A program made the position numbers and the translations under genes. A stretch of DNA of 64,000 bases from assembly GCF_010894405.1 (NCBI RefSeq), contig NZ_JAAIYA010000005.1, positions 434,001 through 498,000 of the forward strand, read 5' to 3'. The notes under the pieces are model-generated. The model had not been told where the DNA came from. It ran no database searches and saw only the letters and a list, made by a program, of their open reading frames with translations. Shown here in pieces: positions 42,488 to 49,861 of the stretch (position 1 is its first letter; each line of letters opens with the position of its first letter). This stretch comes from Pyxidicoccus caerfyrddinensis. GTDB taxonomy: Bacteria > Myxococcota > Myxococcia > Myxococcales > Myxococcaceae.

Positions 42488-44531
42488 GGCGGCTACCCTC
42501 CTGCAGGGCGTGAGAGCCGAGGCCCGCCTTGGTCAGGGCGTCGCGGATGCGGTTGATGGCCACCTCGCGGCTCAGCGTGTGCTTGGAGAGGATGGCGGTC
42601 GTCTCCTTGGCCAGGCGCGTGCGCTCGTTCTCCTGCAGCTCGTGCGAGGTGTGGAGGATGACGGGAATCTCGCGCGTGCGGGGGTCCGCCTTCAGCTCGT
42701 CCAGCACGTCGAAGGCGGTGATGTCCGGGAGGACGAAGTCCAGGAAGATGAGGTGCGGGGCCTGCTCGCGCGCCAGCCGCACGCCCTCCTTGCCGCCGGA
42801 CGCCTCCAGCAGCACGTAGGGCAAATCCTTGAGCAGCTGCTTGAGCAGGTAGCGGTGGACGTCGTCGTCGTCGATGAGGAGCAGCCGCTCCACCGGCCCG
42901 CTGCGGGCCATCGTCTGCAGCTTCTTCTGCAGCCGGACTTCGTCCACCGGCTTGAGCCAGAACTCGTCGGCGCCCAGAGCTCGGGCCTTCTGCTCGCGGT
43001 CCGTCACCGTGACGACGAGGACGGGGATGTCCCGCGTGGCCTCGTTGTTCTTCATGTCCGCGAGGAAGTTCCAGCTCGTCTCCCCCTCCAGCATGACGTC
43101 CAGCACCATGGCGGCGGGGCGCACCCGCTCCATGACGCGCCGGGCTTCGTCCGTGCTGCGCACCGGCAGCACCTGGAAGCCGGAGCGCGCGAGGTACTTC
43201 TCGTAGAGGAAGAGCGTCTGCCGGTCGTCCTCCAGCACCAGCACCGGGGCGCGGCTGGGGTCCAGCTGCTCGCTGCGCTGGGCCAGGCCCGTCATCTCCG
43301 CCACCTCGGTGTGGACGCGGGGGATGGTGACGGTGAAGGTGGCGCCCTGGCCCAGGGCGCTCTTCACGGCGAGGCTGCCGCCCAGCACTTCCGTCAGCTT
43401 GCGCGCCAGCGGCAGGCCCAGGCCGGTGCCCTTCACCTTGCGCTGCAGCGGGCTGTCCACCTGGGAGAACTCCTCGAAGATGCGCTCGTGGTTCTCCGGG
43501 GCGATGCCGATGCCCGAGTCCTGCACGCTGAAGATGACGGTGTCGCGCGGGCCCGGCGCCACCGAGAGAGTCACGTGGCCGGCCTCGGTGAACTTCAGCG
43601 CGTTGGAGACCAGGTTGCGCAGCACCTGACTCAAGCGGGACTCGTCCGTCTCCAGCTCCAGCGCCACCTCCGGCTCCACCAGGTGCAGCTCCACCGGCGA
43701 GCCCGGCGGCAAGAGCGGCTTCATCATGCCGCGCAGCGCGCTGAGCAAATCACTCACCACGAAGCGGCTGTGGCGCAGCGCCGTCTTGCCGGCCTCCATC
43801 TTGGAGAGGTCCAGCAAATCATTCACCAGCTCGAAGAGGGCCTCCGCGGAGTTGCGGATGAACTGGACCTGCTTCTCCTGCTCGCCGCTGAGTGAGCCGT
43901 TGATGGGGTTGAGCAGGACTTTCGAGAGGCCGAGGATGGAGTGCAGCGGGGTGCGGAACTCGTGGCTGACGTTGGCCACCACCCGGCTCTTGATTTCGGC
44001 GACGAGCTGCAGGCTCTCCGCCTTCTCGTCCAGGGCGACGTGGAGGCTGCGCACGCCGCGGTTGGACTCCTCCAGCTCGCGGTTGAGGCGGGCCAGCTCG
44101 TCCGCGCGGCGCTTCAGCTCGCGCTGCTGGCGCTCCGTCTCGCGGTGGAGGGTGGACACCTCGCTGAGGGCGCTGTTCACCTCGTCCAGGGCGTTGCCGT
44201 AGTCCTGCGGCACCAGGCTGCCCACCATCAGCACACCGCCTTCGCCGTCGGGGCGGGCGCGGAAGGCGAAGGTGGTGGGCGTGTCCTCGCGGCAGAGGAT
44301 GAGCTCCCAGCCTTCCACCCGTTCGTCGCGGGCCTGCGACAGGAGCTTGTCCACCTTCTCCTCGGCGCCCCTCGCGGCGAGGCTGCGCAGGCTCTGGCCC
44401 GGCTTCGCCGCGAGGAGGGAGTGCGCGCGTGCGTCCACCCAGGTGAGGGTGCCCTGCGTGTCGCAGACGAGGGCGACCTCCCGGCTGAGGTCGTCGAAGA
44501 GACGGCCGTCGGGAGATGTGGGGTGCCTCAT
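42480..44531 (-). CDS. Hybrid histidine kinase PAS-HisKA-HATPase-REC-REC
   Basis: A 683-residue soluble kinase. A PAS-like domain (about 10-115) is followed by a long coiled coil (about 120-190, RETERQQRELKRRADELARL), HisKA with VVANVSHEFRTPLHSILG (His about 197), HATPase (NLVSNALKFTE, DSGIGIAPE, GTGLGLPLARK), then two receivers (about 435-550 with MVLDVMLEGE, and about 555-670 with LIFLDFVLPD). The long coil suggests regulation by a partner protein, perhaps the B12 protein or the helical protein encoded upstream. It starts with a 4-nt ATGA overlap with the preceding gene. Confidence 0.9.
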   Translation of the reverse strand: MRHPTSPDGRLFDDLSREVALVCDTQGTLTWVDARAHSLLAAKPGQSLRSLAARGAEEKVDKLLSQARDERVEGWELILCREDTPTTFAFRARPDGEGGVLMVGSLVPQDYGNALDEVNSALSEVSTLHRETERQQRELKRRADELARLNRELEESNRGVRSLHVALDEKAESLQLVAEIKSRVVANVSHEFRTPLHSILGLSKVLLNPINGSLSGEQEKQVQFIRNSAEALFELVNDLLDLSKMEAGKTALRHSRFVVSDLLSALRGMMKPLLPPGSPVELHLVEPEVALELETDESRLSQVLRNLVSNALKFTEAGHVTLSVAPGPRDTVIFSVQDSGIGIAPENHERIFEEFSQVDSPLQRKVKGTGLGLPLARKLTEVLGGSLAVKSALGQGATFTVTIPRVHTEVAEMTGLAQRSEQLDPSRAPVLVLEDDRQTLFLYEKYLARSGFQVLPVRSTDEARRVMERVRPAAMVLDVMLEGETSWNFLADMKNNEATRDIPVLVVTVTDREQKARALGADEFWLKPVDEVRLQKKLQTMARSGPVERLLLIDDDDVHRYLLKQLLKDLPYVLLEASGGKEGVRLAREQAPHLIFLDFVLPDITAFDVLDELKADPRTREIPVILHTSHELQENERTRLAKETTAILSKHTLSREVAINRIRDALTKAGLGSHALQEGSRRG

Positions 44532-45235
44532 GAACGGGTCTCCTCCCAGGACACGCCCGCCGTGGCGAGCAGGTTCCGGGCCTCCGGGTGCCGGGCTCCC
44601 AGCACGGACTTCAACATGCCGAGCACGCTGGGAAATGCCAGCAATCCAAAGCCGCGCCGCGGCCAGAAGCCGACGTACCAGCGCACGTGGTCGCCCATCA
44701 GCTCGTGGCGGCCCGACGCCAGCGCGTCCTCGAGGTAGGACAGATGCAGTTGCAACTCTTCTTCAAGACGCGGCCGGTCCTCGGGGAGGATGTAGAGCGT
44801 CAGCCGGCCGGCGGCGGCGTGGGCCAGCTCGGGAGCATCCTGCTCCAGCTTCTGGGCAGGCCCCTCGGTGTAGCGCAGCGCCTCGCGCGCGGCCTTCACG
44901 TAGTCATGGGGCAGGGTGCCGGGGCCCCAGCCTTCGGCTTCCAGCGCGTGGGCCAGTCCGGCGAAGTGACTGTCGAGGTGGCGAGAGCACATGCCCCGCG
45001 ACACGAGGAGGGTGCGCAGCCAGCGCGCGTAGCCCTCCATGACGGAGGGGCGCTGCTCGTCCAGGGCCTGGACGAGGTAGCGCACGTGGAAGGCGGCGTC
45101 CTCGTCACCGAAGCGGCGCGAGCGCTCCGCGCCATAGCGCGCCTCCCAGAAGGGGTCCTGGTACAGCGGGGCCACGGAGGCGGTGGCCAGACGGCTCGCC
45201 TTCTCTTCCACGAGTCTGCTCAGCGGCTGCTCCAT
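44528..45235 (-). CDS. Helical protein of unknown function in the B12-sensor operon
   Basis: A 235-residue soluble, mainly helical protein; no known domain was recognised. A segment FGDEDAAFHVRYLVQALDEQ has an acid/His pattern that could form a helical bundle with buried charges, and RWLRTLLVSRGMCSRHLDSH follows. I recall proteins of this kind beside stand-alone cobalamin-binding proteins in other genomes. It begins 6 nt after the B12 protein and overlaps the kinase start by 4 nt, so it is in the middle of a tightly coupled signalling operon. A role as a link between light sensor and kinase is speculation. Confidence 0.7.
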   Translation of the reverse strand: MEQPLSRLVEEKASRLATASVAPLYQDPFWEARYGAERSRRFGDEDAAFHVRYLVQALDEQRPSVMEGYARWLRTLLVSRGMCSRHLDSHFAGLAHALEAEGWGPGTLPHDYVKAAREALRYTEGPAQKLEQDAPELAHAAAGRLTLYILPEDRPRLEEELQLHLSYLEDALASGRHELMGDHVRWYVGFWPRRGFGLLAFPSVLGMLKSVLGARHPEARNLLATAGVSWEETRS

Positions 45236-45241
45236 CGGGGT

Positions 45242-45925
45242 TCAGACTCCCAGGGTCCTGCAGGCGGTGGCCACCAGCTCTCTCGCGTCCCGGCCGAAGA
45301 AGCTGACGCCCAGGTCCTCTTCGAGGACCGGGGCCCAGCGGAAGGCGAGTCCTCCCACGGCGATGGGGACGCCGGGGACGGCCTCGCGCGCGTGCTTCAC
45401 GGCCTCGCGCAGCTGGGGCAGGTGGTACGTCATCGTCACGGAGAGGGCGAGCAGGTCGGGCCGCACCTCGCGCAGCATGCGCGCCAGGTGCTCGGGCGGG
45501 ACGCTGGCGCCGAGGAAGCGCACGTCGAAGCCGGCCATCTCCAGGAAGTCGCTGGCCATGCGCGGGCCCATCTCGTGCAGCTCGCCCTCCACGCACGACA
45601 CCATGACGACCTTGCCGTTCTCCGGGTCCCTGGGCAGGTGGCGGTAGAGGTGGGCCAGGGCGAGCTGGGAGATGGAGGTGGCCAGGTGCTCCTGCGCCAC
45701 GGAGATGATGTTCTCCTGCCACAGGCGGCCAATCTCGTACTGGGCCAGCTGGATGACCTCCAGGTGCAGCACCTGGAGGGGGACGCCGCGTAGGAGCCCC
45801 TCGTCCACCAGCAGGCGCAGGGCTTCCCGCCGGTTTCCGGCGAGCTGCGCGGCGACGTACTGCTCGCGCAGGGTGGTGAGGGAGGGTTCAGTCTGGGGGA
45901 GCACGGGCAGGAAGGTCGCGGGCAA
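45242..45925 (-). CDS. CarH-like cobalamin-binding protein (probable B12 photoreceptor module)
   Basis: A 227-residue protein with a four-helix bundle (about 15-95) and a cobalamin-binding Rossmann domain (about 100-225). It carries the CarH light-sensing motif W-x9-EH exactly (Trp69, Glu79-His80 in LWQENIISVAQEH) and the cobalamin ligand motif ExHxxG (Glu115, His117, Gly120). In Thermus CarH the Trp caps the adenosyl group and the His of ExHxxG is the lower axial ligand. The MerR-type DNA-binding domain of CarH is absent, so this protein cannot act as a repressor itself. Gln follows the Trp here, where Thermus CarH has His132. Operon partners are kinases. Confidence 0.85.
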   Translation of the reverse strand: MPATFLPVLPQTEPSLTTLREQYVAAQLAGNRREALRLLVDEGLLRGVPLQVLHLEVIQLAQYEIGRLWQENIISVAQEHLATSISQLALAHLYRHLPRDPENGKVVMVSCVEGELHEMGPRMASDFLEMAGFDVRFLGASVPPEHLARMLREVRPDLLALSVTMTYHLPQLREAVKHAREAVPGVPIAVGGLAFRWAPVLEEDLGVSFFGRDARELVATACRTLGV

Positions 45926-46114
45926 AGGTCAGGAAGCTAGTGATGAACAGAAGTTAATGGTGACCCGTTTCCCAGTTACAGCGAACCGGGGGCGTTTTCA
46001 TCGCCCACCCGACACTGTGCGGCCCTTCCGGTAGAGGCCCGGTCGCCTGCCTGCCCTGTAGGTTTTGCCGATCATCCCGGCGATAGGGACCTTCAGGAGT
46101 ACCCGCCGCGCGAG

Positions 46115-48718
46115 GTGTCCTTCGACAGGCTGGACATCCGGCTCGCCCCGGCTGGAGAGTGTCCGTTGCGCGTGCCGAGTCCTGCCACGACATGGCTGCC
46201 GGGCGCGGGTGAGCTTGCGTCGCTCACCCGCGACCTGGACTGGTCGAAGACCCCCGTGGGCCCCATGGAGACGTGGCCCCACTCGCTGCGCATCACGCTC
46301 TCCACGCTGCTCACCTGCCGCCAGCCGATGTTCCTGTGGTGGGGGCCGGAGAAGGTCCAGTTCTACAACGACGCGTACCGGCCGAGCCTCGGCGTCGACC
46401 GCCATCCCCAGGGCCTGGGCGCGCGCGGGCGTGCGTTCTGGACGGACATCTGGGACGTCATCGGCCCGCTCATCCATCGCGTCCAGGGAGGCGAGTCCGT
46501 CTGGTTCGAGGACCAGCGCATCCCCATCCTGCGCGATGGGGGCTTCCAGGAGGTCTTCTGGACGTTCAGCTACAGCCCGGTGCTCGACGACGACGGGGGC
46601 GTGGGGGGCGTGCTGGTCGTCTGCACCGAGACGACGCAGAAGGTGCTCGGCGAGCGCCGGCTGCGGACCTTCAAGGACCTGGCCGTGAGCGCGCTGGACG
46701 CGGGGGACGAGGAGGCCGTGGGCGCGGCCGCAGCGGCGGTGCTCGCCCGGAACGCGGCCGACGTCCCCTTTTCCGCGCTGTACCTGGGCGGGGCTGACAG
46801 CCCCTTCCTGCGTCGGGTGGGGCTCACCGGGCTCGAGCCCTGCTCGCCCGCCGCGCCCGAGCGCATGGGGCCCATGGACCCCCACTCCGTGTGGCCGCTC
46901 TGGGAGGCCGTGCGCACCGGCAGACCCGTGTGGGTGGCGGACGTGCAGGCGCGCGTGCCGGGCCTCGTGGCGGGCCCTTGGCCCGAGCCCATCCGGACCG
47001 CCTGCGTGCTGCCTTTGCCGGAGCCGACGGGCGAGGGCGTGCGCGGCGCGCTCCTGGTGGGTTGCAGCCCGCGCCTGTCGTTCGGCCCCGAGCTGCAGGA
47101 CTTCTTCGCATTGCTCGCCAACCAGCTGGGCGTGGTGCTGGCGCGGGCCCGCGCGGGCGCCGAGCGCGAGCGACTGCTGGTGGAGGTGGAGCGGGCACAC
47201 GCGCGGGTCGAGGCCGAGCGCACGCGCCTGCACAACCTGCTCGAGGCGGCGCCCGCGGTCATCTGCACGCTGCGGGGCCCCGAGCACGTCTTCGAGCTGG
47301 CCAACCCGCTCTACCTGGAGCTGGTCGCCGGCAAGCGCCCCCTGGTGGGCCGCCCCGTCGCCGAGGCCCTGCCGGAGGTCGTGGAGCAGGGCTTCATCCA
47401 GTTGCTGGATGACGTGTACCGCACGGGCAGGCCCTTCGTCGGGCAGGAGGTGCGCATCCTGCTGGACCGCCAGGAGACGGGCCGCCTCGAGGAGGTGTTC
47501 CTGACCTTCATCTACCAGGCGCGGCGTGGGGCCGGGGGAGCGGTGGAGGGTATCGACGTCTTCGCTTTCGAGGTGACGGAGCAGGTCCACGCCCGGCGCC
47601 GGGTGGAGGCCGTCGCGGACGCCTTGCGGCGGAGCGATGAGCGCAGCCGCATGGTGGAGCAGGCGGCGGGCGTCGGCACCTGGGAGCTCGACCTGTCCAC
47701 CCGGAGGCTGCGGCTGGACGCCCTCACGAGCGAGCTCTTCGCGATGCCAGGGGTGGGCGACCCGGCGCTCGAGGACATCTTCGCCGTCCTCCTCCCCGAG
47801 GACCGTGAGCAGGTGCGTGAGGCGGTGGAGTCCGCGCTGCGGGGCGAGCGCGCGGGTGTGTTCGCCGCCGAGTACCGCGTCGCCACGCTCGATGGTGCGC
47901 TGCGCTGGGTGGAGGGACGCGGGCGCGCGTACTTCGGCGCCGACGGCCGCCCCGAGCGCTTCCTCGGCACGGCCATGGACATCTCCGCGCGCAAGGAGGT
48001 CGAGCAGCAGGCGCGCCGGAACGCAGAGTTCGAACAACAGCTCATCGGCATCGTCAGCCATGACCTGCGCAATCCCCTGAGCGCCATCCTTCTTGGTGCG
48101 CAGGCGGTGCTGCGCGGAGAGGAGCTGAGCGACAGGCAGCTGCGCACCACGCTGCGCATCCAGACCTCGGCCGAGCGCGCGGTGCGGATGATTCGCGACC
48201 TGCTGGACTTCACCCAGGCGCGCCTGACGGGCGGGCTTCCGGTGAGGCCCGCGCCCATGGACCTGCATGTCCTGGTCCGCCAGGTGGTGGACGAGGTGCA
48301 GGTGTCCCGCCCGGAGCGCACCGTGCACGTGGCGCAGCAGGGCGAAGGCCGGGGCACGTGGGACGCGGACCGCATCGCGCAGGTGGTGAGCAACCTGCTC
48401 TCCAATGCGCTCGACTACAGCCCCGCGGACACGCCCGTGACGGTGACGACGCGCGGCGAGGCGGAGCGGGTGGTGATTGAAGTGCGCAACCTGGGGGCCA
48501 CCATCCCCGCTGACGTGATGCCGCGCCTCTTCCGGCCCATGCAGCGCGGCGTCCCCACGGACGGCACCCGCCGCAGCGTGGGGCTGGGCCTCTACATCGT
48601 GGACCAGGTGGTGCGTGCACACGGTGGGCACGTGGACGTGCACTCGGACTCCGAGCAGGGCACCGTCTTCACGGTGCGGCTGCCGCGTGACGTCAAGGGC
48701 GCGGAGTCCGGCGGTTAG
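46115..48718 (+). CDS. Multi-PAS/GAF sensor histidine kinase
   Basis: An 867-residue soluble kinase. Domains: PAS1 (about 40-165, with TPVGPMETWPHSLR and FLWWGPEKVQFYNDAY), GAF (about 175-345), coiled linker, PAS2 (about 375-495, AAPAVICTLRGPEHVF), PAS3 (about 515-640, PAC RFLGTAMDISAR), HisKA (GIVSHDLRNPLSAIL, His about 650) and HATPase (NLLSNALDYSP, RSVGLGLYIVDQ). The G1 box is atypical (RNLGATIP, lacking the usual DxG). The GTG at 46115 is the assumed start; GGAGT lies 15 nt upstream. It is divergent from the B12 operon, 189 nt apart, and its catalytic core is a paralogue of the kinase at 49862-51388. Confidence 0.88.
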   Translation: MSFDRLDIRLAPAGECPLRVPSPATTWLPGAGELASLTRDLDWSKTPVGPMETWPHSLRITLSTLLTCRQPMFLWWGPEKVQFYNDAYRPSLGVDRHPQGLGARGRAFWTDIWDVIGPLIHRVQGGESVWFEDQRIPILRDGGFQEVFWTFSYSPVLDDDGGVGGVLVVCTETTQKVLGERRLRTFKDLAVSALDAGDEEAVGAAAAAVLARNAADVPFSALYLGGADSPFLRRVGLTGLEPCSPAAPERMGPMDPHSVWPLWEAVRTGRPVWVADVQARVPGLVAGPWPEPIRTACVLPLPEPTGEGVRGALLVGCSPRLSFGPELQDFFALLANQLGVVLARARAGAERERLLVEVERAHARVEAERTRLHNLLEAAPAVICTLRGPEHVFELANPLYLELVAGKRPLVGRPVAEALPEVVEQGFIQLLDDVYRTGRPFVGQEVRILLDRQETGRLEEVFLTFIYQARRGAGGAVEGIDVFAFEVTEQVHARRRVEAVADALRRSDERSRMVEQAAGVGTWELDLSTRRLRLDALTSELFAMPGVGDPALEDIFAVLLPEDREQVREAVESALRGERAGVFAAEYRVATLDGALRWVEGRGRAYFGADGRPERFLGTAMDISARKEVEQQARRNAEFEQQLIGIVSHDLRNPLSAILLGAQAVLRGEELSDRQLRTTLRIQTSAERAVRMIRDLLDFTQARLTGGLPVRPAPMDLHVLVRQVVDEVQVSRPERTVHVAQQGEGRGTWDADRIAQVVSNLLSNALDYSPADTPVTVTTRGEAERVVIEVRNLGATIPADVMPRLFRPMQRGVPTDGTRRSVGLGLYIVDQVVRAHGGHVDVHSDSEQGTVFTVRLPRDVKGAESGG

Positions 48719-48734
48719 CCTGGTTGGAGTCGTG

Positions 48735-49226
48735 CTACGCGGACAGCTCCACCGTCCAGCCCTGCTTCTTCGGTTTGAGGCGCACGCGCAGCGGGGTGGC
48801 CTCGGTGGTCGCGACGTGCTCGAGCCGCTCCAGCGGGTACTCCTTCACGGGCTGTTCGCGCACGGCCATCAGCCGCAGCAGCCGTTCCGCCATGGGGCCC
48901 ATGGCGAGGGGCTTGTCGATCCGCTCCCAGCGGGACACGGTCTCCTTCGTCACACCCATGTGTCGGGCCAGGTCAGAGCCCGACAGCCCAAGGTACGTGC
49001 GCAGGAAGCGGATCTCCCGTGGTGTGAGCCCTGCCTCCTTCTGCGCGAGCTGCAACGCGAGCGTCATGTGGAGCTGCTCGACGTTCGAGTAGCTGATTTC
49101 CTCCTCCCCGCATGCCGGGCAGTGGCGGACCTGGACGCCCTCCACGATGACGCCCTCCAGGCCCGCGTAGGCCCTTCGCGTCTCCTGACGGGACGTCATG
49201 CTCCCACCACACTTCATGCACTTCAT
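48735..49226 (-). CDS. MqsA-family antitoxin (YgiT-type zinc finger and HTH)
   Basis: A 163-residue protein. The N-terminal zinc-binding domain has Cys3-x2-Cys6 and Cys36-x2-Cys39; the C-terminal domain is an XRE helix-turn-helix (LTPREIRFLRTYLGLSGSDL, then MGVTKETVSRWE). This is the two-domain layout of MqsA, which neutralises its toxin and represses the operon by DNA binding. The start at 49226 has GGAGGAAG upstream. It overlaps the toxin stop by 4 nt, in toxin-first order as in mqsRA. A C-terminal extension of about 50 residues is rich in Arg/Lys. Confidence 0.82.
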   Translation of the reverse strand: MKCMKCGGSMTSRQETRRAYAGLEGVIVEGVQVRHCPACGEEEISYSNVEQLHMTLALQLAQKEAGLTPREIRFLRTYLGLSGSDLARHMGVTKETVSRWERIDKPLAMGPMAERLLRLMAVREQPVKEYPLERLEHVATTEATPLRVRLKPKKQGWTVELSA

Positions 49227-49525
49227 CGCTGCTTCCTCCATGCGGTGACCACCACCAGCTCCGTGTCGCTCCGAAACGCCACGACGACACACTGCAGCTG
49301 GGTGTGCACCCGGTAGGTCCAGTCCACCTGCCCCATCTCCGCCGGCTCGGTGAGGTGGCCTCCCCGCAGCACGTTCGTCACGTCGAGCTCCGTCAGGTCG
49401 TCCTTCTCCATCTCTTCTCGCGCATGACGCGAGTAGCCCACCCGGCCACCCCGCAGGATGGCCGAGATGCGCTTGCGAGCCGCGGTGGTGGTGAGTGGTC
49501 TTCCTGAATCAACAGTTGATGCCAT
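49223..49525 (-). CDS. DUF4258-type toxin of the MqsA-linked pair
   Basis: A 100-residue protein with the DUF4258/BrnT-RelE-like pattern: GYSRHAREEM with the conserved Ser-x-His (about 32-34), LTELDVTNVLRGG, a strand W-T-Y-R-V, and the ending TELVVVTAWRK. Such proteins form a small ribonuclease-like fold and are commonly paired with MqsA-family antitoxins. Expected activity is mRNA cleavage, but this subgroup is little characterised. The start at 49525 has GGAG nine bases upstream; the longer open frame upstream is low-complexity and is not used. It is the first gene of the pair. Confidence 0.75.
   Translation of the reverse strand: MASTVDSGRPLTTTAARKRISAILRGGRVGYSRHAREEMEKDDLTELDVTNVLRGGHLTEPAEMGQVDWTYRVHTQLQCVVVAFRSDTELVVVTAWRKQR
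49508..49520. promoter_or_regulatory. Palindrome at the 5' end of the toxin gene
   Basis: ATCAACAGTTGAT has perfect 6-bp arms around a single A, covering toxin codons 2-6. The surrounding 49500-49580 interval is noticeably more AT-rich than its flanks. It could be an operator for the MqsA-like antitoxin; this differs from the known AACCT-N3-AGGTT box of E. coli MqsA. Confidence 0.4.
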
Positions 49526-49861
49526 ATCAATAGCTGCTCCTGATGCGTTTTCAAGGCGTACATGGCGAGTTGATCTTTTCTCGGGCGGGGGGTCGCCTGG
49601 CTGCTTGCCGGATGCGGGGGGCTTGCAGGGCCCATGCCCTGTAGGGGCATGCCATTCCGGTTCGGGCATCCAGCGCGTCGTCACTCGCGGCGAGTCGCCC
49701 CGGGTGTGCGCGACAGCGATGCCGTCCGTACCGCCGGACGGGCCTGGTCCGGCGGCTGGATGCCAGGGCGGCCCGCTCGGGAGAGACAGGGCCTCTTGCC
49801 AGTCAGGGGGTGCTGGCGCCTGGGTGCGGCCGTCGGGGCTACGTCCTGACTGGCACGTGGC
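49526..49861. other. Gene-free interval of 336 nt upstream of the toxin-antitoxin pair
   Basis: No open frame with good codon bias was found. The AT-rich part near 49526-49580 probably holds the promoter of the toxin-antitoxin operon (leftward); the rest is GC-rich with no recognised feature. The kinase at 49862 ends here, so no other promoter is needed. Confidence 0.5.

Noticed and set aside
45998..48643. Very long open frame on the minus strand opposite the kinase gene
   Set aside because: It has no recognisable domain, is His/Arg/Gly-rich and mirrors the kinase codons; at about 70% GC such antisense frames are common artefacts. Similar long antisense frames opposite most genes were left out for the same reason.
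46115..48718. Kinase called inactive because of the unusual G1 box (RNLGATIP)
   Set aside because: The N and G2 boxes and the His are intact, and related myxobacterial kinases, including the paralogue with HNDGEPIP, vary at this site.
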